This document shows, piece after piece, positions 13,549 through 25,764 of a DNA stretch of 64,000 nucleotides. How positions within the stretch are numbered: position 1 is the first letter of the stretch; each line of letters starts with the position of its first letter. A program made the translations under genes and the position numbers. A model generated the notes under the pieces. The model had not been told where the DNA came from, made no database searches, and saw only the letters and a list, made by a program, of their open reading frames with translations. The DNA lies in the NCBI GenBank assembly GCA_008360975.2, contig CM039196.1, forward strand, positions 7,978,263-8,042,262, written 5' to 3'. This DNA comes from Lichenostomus cassidix (Eukaryota > Chordata > Aves > Passeriformes > Meliphagidae).

Positions 13549-13641
13549 CTTGGCTCTGCTGCTGCACCCCACAATGCATCGCGGCGCGGGCCGGCCGCTA
13601 AGCCCTGCGCTTCCTGGGGCGGCGCGCGGGCGGGGCGGGGC

Positions 13642-13902
13642 CTGCGCTGCGCTCGGCTGTGCTCGGCTCGGACCGCACCGCCCGCCTCGGCTGCGCTCGG
13701 CTGGACTCGGCTGTGCTCGGCTCGGACCTGCCCGGCCCGATTCGGCCCGGCTTGGCTGTGTTCGGCTTCACTCGGCTGTGCTCGGTTCGGCCCGGCTCGG
13801 CTGTGCTCGGCTGCACTCGGCTATGCTCGGTTCGGACCGGACTGCCCGGCTTGGCTGTGTTCGGCTGCACTCGGCTCTGCTCGGCTCGGCCCGGCTCGGC
13901 TC
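13642..13902. repeat. GC-rich minisatellite of TCGGCT-type units next to the UBE2L3 promoter
   Basis: About 260 bases are built from degenerate 5- and 10-base units such as CTCGGCTGTG and CTCGGCTCGG. A longer module recurs: CTTGGCTGTGTTCGGCT begins at 13751 and again at 13850, a 99-base spacing. Every frame is open because the repeat lacks stop codons, which creates spurious proteins rich in Leu-Gly-Ala-Arg. It sits immediately upstream of the promoter GC boxes. Confidence 0.9.
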
Positions 13903-13959
13903 CCGGCCACCCCGCGGTCTCGGTGGTGCCGTTTCTCCAAGTGCCTTTTGAATGCCCAA

Positions 13960-16900
13960 TCACCGATTGTAAAGTGCTGCTGTGCCTTACTCTATTCACT
14001 GTGCATCCCCCAAATTCGCTACCATCTTCCTCGGCGGGAAGAGACAACCACCTGTAGTTACAGGCTTTCTCAAACAAGCCCAAATCCTCTTCAGAGCCCT
14101 TCATAACCTTTATTTCCTATTTTCTTCAAAGACTGAAGTGAGAGGGGAGGGCGTTTGCAGAAGAGGTGTCTGAGCACAGAGCCATCCGCAGCCCCGCTGG
14201 TCTCGAATGAAACCACCTTACCTTACCTTGAGCAGCCCAGCCCAGCCGCCAGCGCCCTGCCGCAATCGCCGAGAGAAAAGTGCTGTAGGAGAAGAGAAAA
14301 TGCCACTGTCAGTACTGATGAAGACTGCCACTTTGCCATGCGCTTTTTAGCCCTTCACTGGAGCTCTAGCTGTAGCTGTTCCTCGGCTGTGGAGCAGTTC
14401 AGAGTCTCACCAAATGATCCAGCAGCAGTGCAGGTGTTCTCAGGTATCCACACTCAGGGCTGGCAGATATGGCATGGGATGTAAGTTACTACATCACATC
14501 TAAAATGCCACCAGACACCTGTGTTCAGGCACCTGATGTGCTCCCTAAAACAGTCGCCACTGACCAGTGTGCTCAGGAATTACTCCAGAACTGCTGGATG
14601 TGTGGCCTTGATTCCCCTTTCCCCCACCCTTGTGTCAGTTCATGTCCTCACTTGACCTAACACTTGTTCTACAGAACAAGTCACCAAAAAAAGTTCTAAC
14701 CTCTAAAATAAGCATTACAGACCCAGACAACCTGAAAAAGGAAACATTGTGGTTATTACAACAAGCTTGCAAAAACTTGTAAAAGTGCAACAGAAGCTTT
14801 TAATTATGAAGTGCATGATTGTAATCTTAAACTTAGTCCTTGAATAAGCTATTTGCTAATCAATATTTGCATTAATATAGTGCTTATTGCTACAAAACTC
14901 AATCAACATTTGTTAATGAAATAAGCTATACAGCACCTACAGGAATAAGCCTTAATTGTCACCTACTTCATATGCATATTATGAAATAGTTTGTAAATAG
15001 TCATGAAATATATTTGATGATAATGACAACTTTATTCTATTAGGTATGTAAAGATTATTGCAGTCATTTCACTCCAGGAAAATGGAGTCAGAGGAAACTG
15101 AAAGAGGCAGACCCTCCTGGGGAAGTAGTGGAGAGATGCAAAGTGAGCCTGTGCTGACTGAGTAGGGAAGTTACAAACGTGCCAGGCAGGCACAGGCTGT
15201 GTGAAAACAGAAGCTGCAGAGACTCTCTGAGGATTCTTGATGTGCTGCTGAAGTGAGATGCTGGTGATGAAGATTTAAAAATGCTGACATCTGATAAAAG
15301 AGCTAGTGCAGATTCTATGATTGCAAAATGTAGCAATACCTAAATCTGATACCATGGTAACTTGGAAGAAGAGTTCTTACTACTGATTTTCCAGATGTCA
15401 ACAAGTATGAAAAACAAGCTGCTTCAGATACTATCTTGATTTCTTTATTTGCCAAAATTCTATTTATATCTTCAGCTCATCTTTATTCGACTGCATAATT
15501 TTCTAAGACTATCATATGTCCCTGTATATTCTCTAAATGTTTTTTACCCAAAATACAATTATTCAGGGCCTCATCTATACCTGCATTGAGACAAAGCCAC
15601 CAAACAACAGAGAGTACTAGAAGCACCACAGGGAATTCTGAGATTAGTATCTGTAGTTTTAATCTACAGATTAGTATCTGTAGTTTTAATCCATGAATTT
15701 ATAGCTTGTAAGAGAGTGTCAGAAGTAGCTGGGATAATTAGAAGATAATCTGCATCTCCTTTAACAAGACAAAAATACCACCCACACTATAACTGACAAC
15801 AGCCCAGCTGGTTCTTAAGAAATTGGTGTTGAGCGTAATATCCTCACACATTGACACTTAATGTTGAAATTATTACAGCAGAGTGTTGGAGAAGTTTACA
15901 CAGAGCTGGGCACATTTCACACACCTGCTGCCAATGCTCTGGATCCTTCCAGTGCCTGGTTCAGGCTGGATCCAGAGCAGATCTGATGGTGCCAACACTG
16001 ATGTGCATCTTGTGGATGACCAAGGGCTGTGCAGTGGTATTCCCAGTGCTGGATTTCACCTGGATGCCAGTAACTAAGTCAGGACACATTGTTGCACAAT
16101 CCTGGAGAAGCAGCAGGAATTTCTTTTCAGACAGAATTTCCTCAACTACACCTCATACTCTTCTGTCAGCAGTAGAACACAGGCCATTCATGACATTGTT
16201 TGGAAGATGGTTCTGTATTTTTAAACTTGCCTTTTGGTGTGGTTTCTAGGTTGTATCCATTATTTTAATTGACAATTAAGAGTGTCCAGAATGCAGGTTT
16301 TAGTATTTATCCTGTAATATTTTCAAAAGACTGGACACTATACTTAGCCCTGCCCTCTGCCAAAGATAATTTTCTGTCACATTTCCACTGTTTTAAGCAA
16401 CGTAGCTATTCCACTTCTAAAAAAGAAATTGTGCAAATAGACTTAGTGGAGAAGTGAGCCACAAGAGCCCAACCCTGTTACGAAATGGCCATCTGAAAGA
16501 AAACAAAAAAACCTCATGAAAACTGAAGGGAGGAGGAAAGAATAAGAGTAATTTGGTTGCTGTATGAAACCTTGGTACCCCCACATTGTACTTACAAGGG
16601 GGATAGGTCATTACACCACAAGAAGAACACAACAGAACCAGGGAAGATAAAAAGATAGAAGATAAGGTTAAAAAAAAAAGGACAAGATAAAAAAATAATG
16701 CCTTAGATCATTATATGCCTCTCCATTAGAATTGTTAAATCTGAAATGGTTAAAAACAGACAAAAAAGAAGAAGAAACTTAATTTACTGTTTTGTGGACA
16801 ATCCTCCATCCTTTATTCCTGGCCAACAATTTAAAGTTTTCCTGTAGGTTTTCTTGTCTCTTCAGTCTCTTAGATCTCTAATGACAATCATTTAAAAGCA

Positions 16901-18300
16901 ATTAATTATGTATGATGATTGTCATCTGACATTTGTTCTGTCTGGTAAGTATCCATTATAGAATTATAAACTCATTGTCTTCCTCCTGCATTTTGTGTGT
17001 CATGAACATTATTAAAGTGATTCTGTCCTATACAGATGCCTTTCCCCTTGAATGCAAGAGTTCTTAACTTTACAAAAAACTAAATACATTAAGTGATTGA
17101 AGACTTGGATTTTTAAAAGTCAGACCTACTGAACTCTACTTCAAAATGTAACAGAAAAAGTAAATCCAGGTAAGAGGCAACACGCCATCCTAGCAGGGAG
17201 AGACTTCCAAATATCTCCAAAATGTTTCACACTGAGGAGCATCATCCTGTTTAACAGAGGTCACTTGGACGCCAAGCAGCAATTATTTACATGCAGTAAA
17301 TGAAAGGTACATGTGATGAGGCAAAGGCAGAGAACACTGGTCTGTGTTCCAAAGCTTGCAACCCAACCCTCGGCAAGGAGCAAAAGTGAAAGTGTGACCT
17401 CAGGATGTGAAATGACATTAACCAAGAGCAGCAGGAGCAAAACTCAGCAGCAATGGGATTTGTAACTCCATCCACACAACATCAGTGGATGTTTTGTGTA
17501 TCAGCTGATACTAGGGACAGTCAATGCCAGAAGATCTTCCAAGGGAACAGTGTAAAGGGTGGCTCACAGCTAAATTATATGTGGAGTATTTTGAAATAAG
17601 TGAACATTCAAAAATTTAAATTTAAATATCATTATTTAATACTGTTGTTTGCTTAGACCAGTGGAAGGTTTACTGGTTTTTAAAGCACTGTTGGTTTTTA
17701 TGTCTATTTCATTGTTTGTTTTGAGATAAAAATTTGTTTAGTGCTTGTTTTTTGCACAAATGGATGTTGGAGATGGCTTTCTTGTAATACAGGCTTATTT
17801 AAAGGAACATATTTCTTGTATTTTTTCAGCATTTGCTTTTAAAACCACTATTTAGTGAAGGATAAACTTGTAAAACCTGACTAGAGTTATTTTGCCCTTG
17901 CATAGCATTTAATTTCCCAGTTAACTCATGAATGAATCTCTTTAATGAGAAGGAAGTTTTGCAGATGTAAAATGACAGGTCAAGTGTGGGTTCCACTGCT
18001 TTGTGTGGAGAAGCCAACCTGTCCCTCCCAGGTGTGAGGACACTTGTGGGCCAATGACGTGCACATTCACACTCCCAGGAACTGCTCTGACCTCTGGCCT
18101 GCCTGTACAAATACCTCAGACCCATCAGTAACTCAGAAGATGCTTTAAAAAATCTTTTCAATTTGTGAGCCATAGGTGCTTTTACAGGGAGGTACAGAAT
18201 ACAGGAAACTTCACCTTGCTAGTGGCATAAAACTGCTCTTTGTTACCTACTGGGGATGTCTCACAGATAGTCTGTAAGCCTGATTGTCAAATAAAAAGGG
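13960..18300. other. Intergenic DNA right of the UBE2L3 promoter
   Basis: This is AT-rich sequence with no supported exon. A 27-base tandem duplication lies at 15641-15692. No tRNA, snRNA or microRNA hairpin was recognised. The reading frames of 60-130 residues have no family features. Confidence 0.7.
15641..15692 (+). repeat. Tandem duplication, 27-base period, two copies
   Basis: The copy starting AGATTAGTATCTGTAG at 15641 is repeated exactly from 15668 for about 25 bases. Each copy also holds short inverted words (CTGTAG and CTACAG). The near identity suggests a recent local slippage event. Confidence 0.92.
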
Positions 18301-18371
18301 AAAAAAGGAAACAATCGCTCGCCGAGCCCACGCAGGGAGCGGTTTCCAGGGCTGACTCGGCTGAGGGGACA

Positions 18372-18386
18372 CCGTTAGGTGGCAGC
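18372..18386 (+). promoter_or_regulatory. CTCF-like motif in a small CpG cluster
   Basis: CCGTTAGGTGGCAGC fits the CTCF core (CC, then AGGTGGCAGC) from memory of the family motif. It lies in a short CpG-enriched patch at about 18310-18430 inside AT-rich DNA. Binding is inferred only. Confidence 0.5.
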
Positions 18387-20103
18387 AGAGCCCGGGGAAC
18401 GATCCCCCCGAATCCGGCTGTGCCCCAAATGTCCCTTCTCTGCCCCATGGCCCCAGTGCCACCTTTGGGGGGTTTTAAAAAGAACTTCTAAAGCAAAACA
18501 CTTGCTCTCCATCGATATGTTACATTGCAGCTCTTCTTATGGCATATAAACTCTGGAGAGTTTCCAGTCCTCAAAATACAGTGATACTTCCCCCTGCTGC
18601 TATGAATATGTTCAGCCTGTGGAGAGCACAGGTCTGCAGAATGAGCAGGGCTGAGTGGCTCATACTAGTGACTTCAGAAAGCTCCAGCACAACAGTCTTG
18701 ATACCTGATCTGTGAAACCCCAAGATCAAAAAGTTGTTCTTTTTTTTTTTATTAATTTTATTCATCTCAAGAGGACACAAAAAAAGTTCTTAAGGCTCCA
18801 AATAATCAAATCATGAAGAAGGAAACCATCTAAGTTTGAAATCAAACTCACCAAACATGATCTCTGAAAGGGCTCCCAGGTGACAAGAAACATGGTAAAG
18901 ACAAAAATAAATTTTCAGCAGCATTGACATTGTATTCTATACTGCAAAATAGCTCTCCAAATTCTAACAGAATTCTCCATTGCTTACCTTACCCTAGTAA
19001 AGAAAGACAAAGAGCCCAGGGAGAATAGAGCTTCCATGGCTTATGGCTTTTAGAAATTACCTGCTAAGTGTGTAATTTTAAAGTGATTGTCTTCCATTAG
19101 GGCTACAATAAACAGCATGGTGGAAAATTCTATCTGATTAGCTTTTCTAATGAGCTGCAGGAGGTTGTGGAGGCCAGAGCTGTAGAATCTTAAACATTTC
19201 ATCACTGATTACAAACCTGCCTCTGAATTAATCAGATAATGAAGTGCATAGATTTAATGAACCTTATGCTGATCAACAAATTATCAGTGATTCTTGCAGA
19301 TTTTTGGCAGGCTAAACACCTTTCTATAAGATTTCCTAAAGTAGGAAGGTTATAAAAAGTATGTGCTCTATATATAGTTTTTAATGCAATAACCAGTGGA
19401 TATAAACTTTATAATTTACACAATTATTCAATTTACTCACAGTGTATTCAAGTTCCTGTTGGGGCTCCAGGGGGGCTGTTGTTATCACAGATGCAGTTTA
19501 ATTGAGGCAGCAGCAATTAAAGATGAGCTAAATCTTGAGGACATTTAACTATGATCTCACTGGAACAAGTGGAGTTCTGACTCTGGAAAGAAGAAAAGGT
19601 TTTAGACACTGCCAATATTAGTATAGTGTGCAAGTCCAAGTTCCTAAACCCAAACCATCCCTTTTGGTAGAACTACTCCCCACTGTCAGCATCAAACTGC
19701 CCCTGGCCTGCCCTCCTGGTGTCCACCCTGCATTTCCCCCTTCAACCATTTCTTTTCCCTCCATGTTTAATTCCTGTTGCAGGAGTTTGATTACACATTC
19801 CCATTTTGCAGAACAACTGGCCAGTGCCCCCAGACATTGTCCCCTTCTGGGCAGAAGAACAAAACAAATGGATGCCATTGGGACACAACACCACATTTGC
19901 CCTGTGCTGTGCCCAGCCAGCCTGGGACTGCTCCTGGTGAGACACAGCCCTTCCAGGCACTGCCTGAAATGGCCTCTCTTGCTGTTCCTCCTGAATTTTG
20001 GAATGTTCTGCTCTTGGGATCTCTTTTCATTTTCTGCTTAGTCACCAACTTAATACTCACTGAAAGATCAAAGTTATTACTGTTAAAATCTAATATACTG
20101 CTC

Positions 20104-20183
20104 TTGGCTACTGACAGATCCAGGGTATGGACTAGATAGACCTTTGCTCTGATCCAGGATGGCATGTCTTATGTTCCTATTAT
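20104..20183 (+). mobile_element. CR1-type LINE 3' end, degenerate
   Basis: The order GGACTAGAT, AGACCTTTGCTCTGATCC, AGGATGGCATGTCTTATGTT matches the 3' terminus of older sauropsid CR1 subfamilies, which end in a TTATGTTC-type microsatellite. Only the tail is recognisable, typical of 5'-truncated CR1 copies. The subfamily cannot be fixed by eye. Confidence 0.7.
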
Positions 20184-20911
20184 CTCTTAAAATTTACTTT
20201 TCCCAAAGGGATGTGCTTGTAGAAGTCCATCTGTCAAGTGATTCATGGGAAGTGGACATAAAAGAGAACTGATTATGACTAACTGAATACATTAAAAAAA
20301 TTAAACAAGTATCCCTGGCAAATGAATACTTGAAAGATTTTAAATAAAAACACTAAGAACTTGAATTTGTCACCTCTCTAGTCTCTGTTTTGCATTTTAA
20401 ATGGTTGCACCTTTGATGAAACATTTTTTTCATGTTCTATATTGCCCTTTTCTTATAAAAACATGTGTGGCTTTTCCTTTCTATCTCAGTTGTTTTGGAT
20501 TAAAGAAGAAGAGGCAATTACAGCAATATCAAAGAAAGAGACAGAAGCAATCGCATGGATCAAATTATTATCTCATTGAAATCCAGGGGCCTGTTACTTG
20601 CAAGTTCAGTCAGACCAGGATTCATCCTCAGTGCCTGGAACAGTGGCAAATCGGTTTTAATCTTTGCACATTTCTCATCTGTGCCCAATATGATTTACCC
20701 TGCAATGCTAGGTTCTTGCTATTTTGCTGGATGACTTTTAATAAAGATTGAATGAAAATGTCAAACTTATTTTGTAAAGTAAATTTTGTAAGAAATTTCT
20801 TTTTTATTTCAATTACCAACTTCAAATGTTCTGTTACTGAGTCATTGTGAAAGTTGAGCTGTTTGACAGACCTTTTGAAAGCACTTTTTAAAATGTTTGC
20901 TGCCGAGGAGT

Positions 20912-21020
20912 GGGAATAAGCTCGATTTTATGGCAATAACCATTTTACACCTTATTCCCAATATCAGTGTGTATTGTTTAAGTGGTATCAGTGCATGCTG
21001 TAAACAGGGTATCATGGTGA
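20912..21020. repeat. Cluster of inverted repeats
   Basis: GGGAATAAG at 20912-20920 pairs exactly with CTTATTCCC at 20951-20959. A second small hairpin follows (GTATCA, TGG, TGATAC, near 21008-21022). Together they would give two adjacent stem-loops. No family is recognised; it may be a decayed DNA-transposon end or chance. Confidence 0.55.
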
Positions 21021-24000
21021 TACTGATAGGGCATAATCAGAGTAGACCAGCCAAGCCAATAGATATGTGAGAGGTGGAATGGCACAACACTGACACACTC
21101 ATAAAATAATCAGATAATCTCATTTTTCTGCCAACTGCAGACAAAGCATTGCTCACTGTGGGTTTGAGGGTGACACGTGTCTCTAAAATGTCTTTTTCTA
21201 AGCAAATTTCAAACATCAACTGTCTCATTGCTTTGGAGTTTTCATGAAAGGCTTAATTCATAAAATTAGAAACCAAGACCTCAACAGTTTCAGGAGATAA
21301 AGATATATACACACGGAAATAAGAGATTCTGTTTATCCTCAGCAAATATTTACACTCTCAGAAATGAAGCCCCACTATTTAACCTAGTACCCTCTGCTAT
21401 AAATTAGCCCACTATCTCTTATCCTGTGTTAGTGTACCCAAGGAGTGATAACTTTAAAATATAAGTATAGAATAAAAATGCCGTGTACATTTTTGGAGTC
21501 TTGCTGCTTCCCTCATTACTTTTCTCAATTTTATGAAAAGAGTTCTTTCAGCCTTTCCTCCGAGGTCATGTTGTCTCTATCTCTTACTGCTTTAGCTCTT
21601 CCTCTCCTTCTCTGCCTCCCCAGCTTTGCTCTTGTCAGACTGCAGAGTCCAGACAAGATCCAGCAGTCTGGCTTGAGTCTCACAAGCACTAAACTGAGCA
21701 GAGCATCTACCCCCTTTTTCCATATGTGCCTTTTGCAGACACATTCAGTCTGGGATCGGTGACAACTCTTCACGCCATGCAGCTATTAACCAAGGGGGAA
21801 AAGCATTCTTGATTTTGAGCTAATTAAATGGCTAAGAGTTACCAAATCTCCATGTGCCCCAGTGCTGAGCAGGCTTGGTGCCATTCCAGCTGTGGACTAT
21901 GGTAAGAAGGCAGTCCAGAGAGGTCTGTTTGCTGGAGCATCATGATGGGTCAAAGAAAGTTCCTGGCAGGCAGCACAAGCCCGTGGGTCAGATGTTGTGC
22001 AGTCCTGTTTTATATCTTGCCTTTATGTATTAAATTCTTGTGAAGCTCTTCAATAACAGAACTTCTGCTGCTCTTCCACATGTTGTTCCAGTATCTGAAA
22101 ATCTACAGACTGAAAATCTAGGTGCTTTTGTTTACAGATGCTTGAATTCACATATCTGCTATTGAAAGTTATTGTCCATCCATTTAATGAATCTAACATT
22201 TCCCCATGGCTCCCAAATTCCTGCATCTCCAGGTCCTTCAGCGCACACAGCTGAAATTAGATGGGAAGTCTGTAAATGGTGTAGACAGATACTGCATTTA
22301 TCTGTAAGGGTAAATCTTTAAACAATGGAAGATATGCAGAACACTAAAGGGTCAATGTATATTCTTCATATGAAGTTGAGAATTCAGGCAAGTCTATAAA
22401 GTTGCTTTTCTTTGTAATTTTCTCTAATTTTCCTATGTCTTCAGAGGAAGGGTTTTGGGGCATTCACTGGACATTCACAAGCAAAAACTGTTGCTATGCA
22501 AGTGGATTAGGATGTGGGTGAGGCTTTAAATAGAATAGAATAGACGATAGAATAAACAGGACTAGAATAGAAAAGAAGAAAAATAGATCAACTTATAATA
22601 ATAATACATGCATGGAGAGGGCTAAATGCATTGCTGCCATCAGTTGCTCAGACTCCTTTGATTTAAATTAATTTCTGTCCATTGACTCCAACCTGACCAG
22701 ATGTGCTGGCCAAGTACATTTGAAAGCTTCCAGAGTATCTAGTCACACAACTGAGGACTGTCTAGATTAACTGCCTGTACAAACTTGAGTGACCCAACAA
22801 CCACACATTCACCAATCATCAATCAGGCCTGCTTGCACCCTGGACCTGTGGCTGCTTTCTGAGTTGTGCAGAACTGTGAGGGCTGCAAGTCAAATCTACT
22901 TTAGCTGAGCAAAGCACCTTGGACGCCAGTTTTTGAATGTATGGCTCTATAAATTTCAGTATGGCCTTTTGAACTATTTATTACTATAGAACTGTGGGAA
23001 ATCCCTTTTGGGAGAGAAGTGGCACAGTTGATATTTATCACTACAAAGTCTATTGCAACACACTGTCTCTTTCCTTTGAAATAAAAGCTTTTGAATTACA
23101 GATGATCAACTACATTCACACCCCAAGCGAAACCCAAATATTTCTGGCATTTTGCCAGTATCGGCTTGGGTGTGAAATATTTGACATTTTGCATTAATTT
23201 TTACAGTAGTAAAAGCACTTTCTCAGCTAAATCCTCCTTTGCCATCCAGGCAGTGCCACCGGGCTTGCAGCTACTCCAGACTCCTATTCAGTAAATCTAT
23301 GTCCCATGACTGAAGGGAACTGTTGTCCTGGCTGTTGTGCTACCTGACCATTTCCAGATGCCACCACAGTACAATCATTGACCCCAACTGCAATTTGATA
23401 GGTTAGCAATAAGCAATACTTTGGGATATATTTTGATAAAGGCAATTGCATTAATCAATGCATGTGACCAGTGAAACAAGGCTGCTGTACTGTCTGTGTG
23501 CAATGTGGCTGAGTTAGCACCAATACAGGCATCTTAGCTCAGCAGTTCCAAAATCTCTGGCTCTGCAACCTGAACGTAGCATTAACTTATCTTCCTCTCT
23601 CATGTATTGACATTTCTTTCCTTTGGGGAAGGAGGCACAAGATTTTAATGAACTGAGAAAGAAGATGTTAACCTTGTAAGAGGGATCAGTCACAGAGTGA
23701 GTTCCAAGTTCATCTCTAACACCAGTGGCCATTTCAGTATTTCTGCTAACAGGGTCAGTATTCCTGTCTCCAGGAGATGAGCAGTCGCCCCATTAAACCC
23801 TGCTTTTGTACAGTTTTGGGGACAGAGGTTGGCCAGTCTGTGAGGACCCATGGAGCAAAGGCTGACAGATTTCAGACCATTGGGCTGCCCAGCTCTTGCT
23901 GAGAGGCAGTGAGGGAACAGATCACACCATCTCTGCAGGACCCTCCTGAGAGAGCCGAGCTGTCAGTCGTCCAAAGTCTCAACCAAACTCTTAGCTGTAA

Positions 24001-24997
24001 TTAAATAGAAATAGAAAGGAGGAATAAATATTTGTCTCCCTGCCACAACAGTCACTTCTAGCATTCAATTAATCTCAAAGCAGAGATCTGTCACTTGGAA
24101 TTTCACAGGACAGAAAGAATGCTGCCACTTGTGGATCTGAATTTTCACCAGGGAACACTTGTAGGTGGGAGGTTTAGACTGTCACTTGCAGCTCATTAAA
24201 GCTGGCTACCTTGGGCCTGATGTACAAAGGCATCAAAGCCCCTCATGATGCAAACAGAAACCCAAGACCTTTGACCCTCTAAAGGTATGATTTGAACAGA
24301 AGTTTTGTGCTTAAATTGCTTAGAAAATTTTGTAATCACTTCTAGACTTCTATCCTCTTCGTATAGGTGAATCAGGAATGGTTGCATACTTCAAATGCTC
24401 TCTTACAAAGTCCCTACACCTTTAAAGTATTCCATTCTATGATAATGGATCTACGTAGGCATCTGCTGGCCAGAAGACTTCCCTGCTCATTTATGATGTT
24501 AAGGGTTAGGATACATGACCTAGTGGGCAGGAAATTAGGCACACACACAGCTTACCCTCTTTCTGACTCATGGGATAAAGAAAATCTGGGGGAGAGGGAA
24601 GAGGATGGAGCAAGAGGGAATGAGAGACAGAATGATCAGAGTTTTTCCAGCTCCTCCTCACACAGTTTTTATCCATGGATGTTTTACATGGGCTGAGGAT
24701 GCTTTGGGAGAGCCCTGGTCTGTATGAACAACCATGGGCATGTGATGCTCAAACCAGAACAAAAGGCACTGTGAAACCCATGTACACTCCACGCTGCCTG
24801 AAATACTGAAAGCTACTTTTAAGAGACAATTTACAGAAAAATAAAAAAGTTTACAAACTGGTTTACGAGACAGTTAAATGGCTCTTGAGGGGGGGTCTTT
24901 ATAATTGAATTATAAGAACAAAAGAAATCTGAGGAGCAGACAGAGGCCTTAAGGCCCAACATGCTTGACCTCATTTGGTTTAATTGCACTGCTCGCT

Positions 24998-25115
24998 CTC
25001 TCACTATAACCTTCACTTGGACAACAGTCTCTGGAAATCATTTAAACTCCTTGCTTCAGTTGCCTTTCCTAGTGATTTAGTCAATAATTTTATTACCTCT
25101 TTGGTAAGATAGCTC
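24998..25115 (+). repeat. Possible MIR-like SINE fragment
   Basis: AAATCATTTAAACTCC followed by TTCAGTTGCCTTTCC resembles the MIR segment that precedes and includes the CTCAGTTTCC block. The downstream AATTTTATTACCTC also fits loosely. Divergence is high, so the call is weak. Confidence 0.35.
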
Positions 25116-25604
25116 TGAGTGCCCCAGTCTTTAATTAAAAGCCTCTTAGGTTTGAATCTTTTAGCAATATGAACATATCTATCAAAGATCATTATCAGAA
25201 CCTTCTATAAATGTTATAACTCCCTCCTAGTCATCTTGAGGATGCTGTTTTCCATTGTGGATGAACCCAGGTCCCCTTGCTCTGTCCCTCTCTCTGGAGC
25301 AGGGTGCAGAGCTGAGGCCAGGCTGAGCTCTAAAAAGCTCCTGGAGGAACAGTGAGGTGCCAGTGGAAGGGTGGCCAGGGCTGCAGACAGCAGGGACAGC
25401 AGGGACGTGTCTGCAGCTGGGGATGAATGGGGCCAAGGGAGGCACCATAGCACTGGGAATCTGTGCTATCCCTGCCACATTTGTCCCTACATCAAATTCG
25501 AGAACAAGCTGCTTCCTACCATCAGAAGTTCAGCCAGCTCTCCCATAGGGAAGCACCTGAGCACCAGTGCTGGCTGTCACACTGTCCTCCGGCCCTAGGA
25601 TAAA

Positions 25605-25764
25605 GCACAACCTTTCTTCCTCAGTTTCCCTTTCTGCAAAATTAGGGTAATTGTGGTGGACACCTCAAGGGGGAGGGGGTTCAGAGAGATTAATGAGCTC
25701 TTTGTAAAGTGCTTTGAATATGAATACTGCTAAGGATAGTAAGTGCTAACTATCAATTATTAAG
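25605..25764 (+). repeat. MIR-like SINE, core and 3' end
   Basis: CCTCAGTTTCCCTTTCTGCA, then ATTAGGGTAATTGT, then AGATTAATGAGCTC, TTTGTAAAGTGCTTTGAA and AGTAAGTGCTAACTATC follow the MIR consensus in the correct order from the CTCAGTTTCC block to the 3' tail. This is one of the clearest ancient SINE copies in the window. Confidence 0.8.

Larger units (their letters stand above)
12990..13960 (-). promoter_or_regulatory. UBE2L3: UBE2L3 CpG-island promoter
   Basis: GC content and CpG density rise sharply around coding exon 1 and fall off near 13.96 kb. Right of the start codon, upstream on the minus strand, are GC boxes (GGGCGGGGCGGGGCC near 13627-13642) and an ETS-type site (CTTCCTGG, 13609-13616 on the plus strand). 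No TATA box is evident. The start site is probably between about 13580 and 13620. The reading frames of up to 419 residues across this island are composition artefacts. Confidence 0.85.

Noticed and set aside
13087..13572. In-frame N-terminal extension of UBE2L3 beginning MGCSSRAK
   Set aside because: The extension starts at a GTG codon, not ATG; the known MAASRRLMK start has a good Kozak context.
12847..14106. 419-residue plus-strand reading frame and several antisense frames across the UBE2L3 CpG island
   Set aside because: They run through the minisatellite and GC-rich island, are open on many frames at once, and consist of Arg/Pro/Ala/Gly runs without a domain. They overlap the real UBE2L3 first exon on the other strand.
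22530..22575. AATAG-rich patch, possible CR1 microsatellite tail
   Set aside because: Only simple pentamer repetition is seen and no CR1 body precedes it, so it is kept as low-complexity sequence.
24404..24445. Possible CR1 tail ending CCATTCTATGATAATGG
   Set aside because: Only the ATTCTATGAT word fits; the preceding bases do not align well to the GGTCCCTTCCAACC block.
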